From contig JAATVN010000114.1 in the NCBI GenBank assembly GCA_014523595.1, forward strand, positions 1 through 7,896: a stretch of 7,896 bases of DNA. The letters are read 5' to 3'. This stretch comes from Nitrososphaerales archaeon TH5888. Lineage in GTDB: Archaea > Thermoproteota > Nitrososphaeria > Nitrososphaerales > Nitrososphaeraceae. Numbering within the stretch: the stretch's first letter is position 1; each line of letters opens with the position of its first letter. Positions 6,102-7,896 of the stretch are shown here, in pieces. Made by a program: the position numbers and the translations under genes. The notes below the pieces were generated by a model. That model saw nothing but the letters and a program-made list of their open reading frames with translations, was not told where the DNA came from and searched no databases.

Positions 6102-6983
6102 TTATTGTCTCAAGCTATTATCCAGTGTCCCTTGCCTTGAAACATGAGATAGTAAATTTCGAGCATTTTCTAGCACTGCTCTTTCCTTCTGAGATAAAAC
6201 TGCCCCTAGCATTTCTTTGAACTCTATCGCATTAACAACGGCTCTAGCTCCGTAATGATTGTTAAAATATCCTCTGACGACAGTCGTTTCCAAAGATATT
6301 TGTTTGACCTTGTCGACCCATGGTTTCAGTTCATCTTTTGAGTAAAGATAATTGTACCTAGGTTTTACCTGTCTTCCATGCCATCTAATAAAACAGTGGT
6401 TCGCAGTTACTATAGATTCTGATAGAAATTGAAGCTTATCCGTCTCAGGAGAGTCGGTCATCACAGCCGCTATATTGTAATGCTTTAACAATTCCCACGG
6501 GCCTTCCGTATTCCATGAGGGATTTCTGAACTCAACGGCGTAATCGTACCCACTCGGAAGTCTTTCAAGAAATTTTTCTGTATTTTGAAATTCTTTAACG
6601 GTAAAACTTGGCGATAATTGAATGAGTACTGCTCCCAATTTACCAGCATTTTTTAAAGGTGATATTTTTTCAAGGAACTCGTCCAAAAGCGCCATAGCTC
6701 CTTTACTTACGTCAAGTCGCTTATCATGAGTTACTGTTTCAGGAACCTTAATCGAGAATTGAAAGTTGTCAGGCGTCGCTCTAGTCATTGCTGCGAATGT
6801 GTCCTTGGTCATGTACATGTAGAACTTTTCATAGAACGTGGCATCCATTTCGGCCGTATCAAAAAATTCGGCGTAATACTGAAGCTTTTTAGTCTGAGCT
6901 TCTGGATAAAATACCTTAACCCATCCCCCTTTATCGAAGGATTCAGAGTAACTCCAACCAGAACAACCTATAAACACAGACAT
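6102..6983 (-). CDS. DUF72 family protein (YecE-like TIM barrel), second copy
   Basis: A 293-residue DUF72 protein; the family has a TIM-barrel fold and no established reaction. Marks are FIGCSGWSYSESFDKGGW (4-21), AEMDATFYEKFY (44-55), FSIKVPETVTHDKRL (76-90), AVLIQLSPSF (118-127), YAVEFRNPSWN (148-158), CFIRWHGR (197-204) and YFNNHYGARAVVNAIEF (239-255). The start ATG at 6983 is preceded by AAGGA six bases away, so unlike several neighbours it has a Shine-Dalgarno site. Compared with the other DUF72 gene here it has an insertion after SGWSY and extra sequence around 105-115, so the two belong to different subgroups. Its last residues include QGTLDNSL (284-291), a PIP-like sequence with Ser in place of the first aromatic. 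Its TAA directly abuts the polymerase TAG in convergent orientation, so the two mRNAs must overlap at their 3' ends. Confidence 0.9.
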   Translation of the reverse strand: MSVFIGCSGWSYSESFDKGGWVKVFYPEAQTKKLQYYAEFFDTAEMDATFYEKFYMYMTKDTFAAMTRATPDNFQFSIKVPETVTHDKRLDVSKGAMALLDEFLEKISPLKNAGKLGAVLIQLSPSFTVKEFQNTEKFLERLPSGYDYAVEFRNPSWNTEGPWELLKHYNIAAVMTDSPETDKLQFLSESIVTANHCFIRWHGRQVKPRYNYLYSKDELKPWVDKVKQISLETTVVRGYFNNHYGARAVVNAIEFKEMLGAVLSQKERAVLENARNLLSHVSRQGTLDNSLRQ

Positions 6984-6989
6984 AATTTT

Positions 6990-6994
6990 TCCTT
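6990..6994 (-). promoter_or_regulatory. Shine-Dalgarno site of the second DUF72 gene
   Basis: Read on the minus strand, AAGGA precedes the ATG at 6983 by six bases. It settles the start and implies a 5' leader on this mRNA. Confidence 0.55.
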
Positions 6995-7014
6995 AGTAAT
7001 ATTGACAAACACTC

Positions 7015-7026
7015 AATTAAAAATAT
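7015..7026 (-). promoter_or_regulatory. Possible TATA box of the second DUF72 gene
   Basis: A 12-base A/T-only stretch lies about 32-43 bases before the ATG at 6983 on the minus strand, leaving room for a short leader carrying the AAGGA site. The region is AT-rich throughout, so the exact box is uncertain. Confidence 0.3.
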
Positions 7027-7080
7027 GTAAAATAAAATTACAGTTATTCTGCTATCTTATTATTTATTCACTCATTCATT

Positions 7081-7092
7081 CATGAATTCATG
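7081..7092. repeat. Perfect 12-base palindrome
   Basis: CATGAATTCATG is its own reverse complement and is preceded by short CATT-type direct repeats (about 7070-7082). It lies just after the stop of the DUF4760-like gene and upstream of the second DUF72 gene. It could be a protein site or part of a transcript end, but no T-rich tract follows on the minus strand. Confidence 0.45.
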
Positions 7093-7098
7093 CATTGT

Positions 7099-7470
7099 TT
7101 ATTTTGTTCTCTTTTGGGCCCACTTTAGCTTCATTTCATTTAAAATCTCGAAATTTTCATAAATAAATGGTCTTGTCTCTCTCATTCCTTCTATTACTGG
7201 CTTTGCCTTCTGCCAGAAAGGAGCGGGGTTGAAAACATCAAAATACAGATTAGCATCAATGAGTCGTCTCTTTACTAATGTCCCTGAAAGCTCAAAAAAA
7301 CCACAAACCCGAATAAAATGGCATCTGTCTTTAGTGGTACCATGATACTGTTGTTTATACTCCTCATAGTTTTTTGCTTTGAAATCTTCAAGGAACCAGA
7401 GAATAGAATCTCTGTTTCGATCATATATCTCGTAGAGTGAAAATAGAGCATCTACATCATCATTTACCAA
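7099..7470 (-). CDS. DUF4760-like protein of unknown function
   Basis: A 123-residue protein. I recognise a DUF4760-type pattern: HFIRVCGFFELSGTLVKRRL (51-70, the FFE-x-x-G-x-LVK block), then Ile71-Asp72, FWQKAKPVIEGMR (85-97) and FIYENFEIL (102-110). Many relatives carry an N-terminal membrane segment, which is absent here. The start is TTG at 7470: an in-frame TAA lies at 7477-7479, the next in-frame Met is residue 96, and a TATA-like box lies about 28 bases upstream, so a leaderless TTG start is the best reading. No catalytic residues or metal site are evident. It is flanked by same-strand genes but has its own likely promoter. A truncated or frameshifted gene is possible but less likely. 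Confidence 0.6.
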   Translation of the reverse strand: MVNDDVDALFSLYEIYDRNRDSILWFLEDFKAKNYEEYKQQYHGTTKDRCHFIRVCGFFELSGTLVKRRLIDANLYFDVFNPAPFWQKAKPVIEGMRETRPFIYENFEILNEMKLKWAQKRTK

Positions 7471-7493
7471 TGTATGTTAATATCATCCAAAGC

Positions 7494-7503
7494 ATTAAAA
7501 TAT
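7494..7503 (-). promoter_or_regulatory. TATA-like box of the DUF4760-like gene
   Basis: On the minus strand an ATATTTTAA-type box is centred about 28 bases before the TTG at 7470. Its position is the main support for that start codon. Confidence 0.35.
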
Positions 7504-7532
7504 TTTTGAATTAGTTTGCATGCACGACATTT

Positions 7533-7560
7533 GAAAGAAGAGTAAGAGGAAGAAGAAAAG
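7533..7560 (-). terminator. Pyrimidine tract downstream of tfb
   Basis: The minus strand carries an almost uninterrupted pyrimidine run of about 28 bases (one A), some 70 bases after the TFB stop codon. T/C-rich tracts of this kind can end archaeal transcripts; no hairpin is associated. The rest of the 157-base gap (7471-7627) shows only the promoter noted above. Confidence 0.3.
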
Positions 7561-7627
7561 TTACTTGTTGAATATTAATGACTGGTTATGACTTTATTTC
7601 AATCTCTAACAGGACTCAAAGAAACTG

Positions 7628-7896
7628 CTAAATTAGATGTAGTTTGCTTTTTAATTCCTTGGCTCGATTTCTTATAGTCACTTCTGTAACTCCAGCAGCT
7701 TCTGCGATGTCAATCTGTCTAATTGTTTTGCCTTCCATTTGAAGTGATACATATAGTAATGCTCCGGCAAATCCCATGGGATCTTTTCCAGCAGAAAATT
7801 CTTGCTCAAGAACTTTTTTCATAAGATCTCTTGCATGCCTTATTGTCCTTTCATTCAACTCGATTTTATTTGCAATTTTGTCTATACATTGGAAGC
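7628..7896 (-). CDS. tfb: Transcription initiation factor B (TFB), C-terminal part
   Basis: An open frame enters from the right edge and runs 88 codons to a TAG at 7628-7630. It is the second cyclin repeat of archaeal TFB (TFIIB homologue), which bridges TBP-bound promoter DNA and RNA polymerase and reads the BRE next to the TATA box. Visible are GKDPMGFAGALLYVSLQ, matching the family's SGKSPTGIAAAALYIA helix, and the C-terminal helix-turn-helix QIDIAEAAGVTEVTIRNR followed by AKEL, where most TFBs have YKEL. The N-terminal zinc ribbon, B-finger and first repeat lie outside the window, so the start is not visible; a TTG at 7858 is an internal codon. Nitrososphaeria carry several TFB copies, and which one this is cannot be told. 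Confidence 0.9.
   Translation of the reverse strand, partial: FQCIDKIANKIELNERTIRHARDLMKKVLEQEFSAGKDPMGFAGALLYVSLQMEGKTIRQIDIAEAAGVTEVTIRNRAKELKSKLHLI

Noticed and set aside
6726..7085. A 119-codon + strand open frame overlapping the start of the second DUF72 gene.
   Set aside because: It is antisense to well-conserved DUF72 motifs and its own product shows no recognisable pattern.
7464..7590. An out-of-frame open stretch upstream of the DUF4760-like gene ending in FNALDDINIHW, which might be a frameshifted N-terminus.
   Set aside because: It has no ATG, GTG or TTG start at a sensible place and a low-complexity Ser/Tyr-rich beginning. The TATA-like box inside it fits the downstream TTG start better.

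Overview
The window looks like a piece of an archaeal chromosome, most likely from the Nitrososphaeria (Thaumarchaeota), possibly a soil ammonia-oxidiser of the Nitrososphaera/Nitrosocosmicus type. The reasons are the C-terminal half of an archaeal transcription factor B at the right edge, a RadA-type ATPase relative, an archaeal-style family B DNA polymerase, AT-rich DNA, and several genes whose start codon lies only about 25-31 bases after a TATA-like box, as expected for leaderless archaeal transcripts. The genus is an inference. No tRNA, rRNA, CRISPR array or insertion sequence was seen, and no stretch longer than 300 bases lacks a gene; the longest gap is 170-360.

Layout, left to right: the tail of a probable PPOX/split-barrel flavoprotein (+, cut by the window edge); a complete pirin (+); a DUF72 TIM-barrel protein (-); a 141-base divergent promoter region holding two adjacent inverted repeats; a four-gene + strand cluster (RadA-like pseudo-ATPase, two small paralogous helical proteins, family B DNA polymerase); a second DUF72 gene (-) whose stop codon abuts the polymerase stop; a DUF4760-like protein (-); and the C-terminal end of a TFB (-, cut by the right edge).

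The interesting part is 2448-6101. The polymerase keeps the metal-binding Asp of motif A, the fingers Lys and the second Asp of motif C, but has lost all recognisable proofreading exonuclease residues and the first Asp of motif C (HAIVDS instead of YGDTDS). The first gene has a RecA/RadA fold pattern with a destroyed Walker A loop. Between them are two small proteins that align with each other without gaps. This resembles PolB2-type archaeal polymerases (crenarchaeal Dpo2 is linked to damage-induced, error-prone synthesis), and the gene logic is similar to the bacterial ImuA-ImuB-DnaE2 mutasome: a catalytically dead recombinase relative, small adaptors and an error-prone polymerase. Both flanking DUF72 proteins end in a Q-x-T-L motif resembling a PCNA-interacting peptide, which would connect them to the same replication/repair setting. 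The functional picture is inference; the motif losses are read directly from the sequence.
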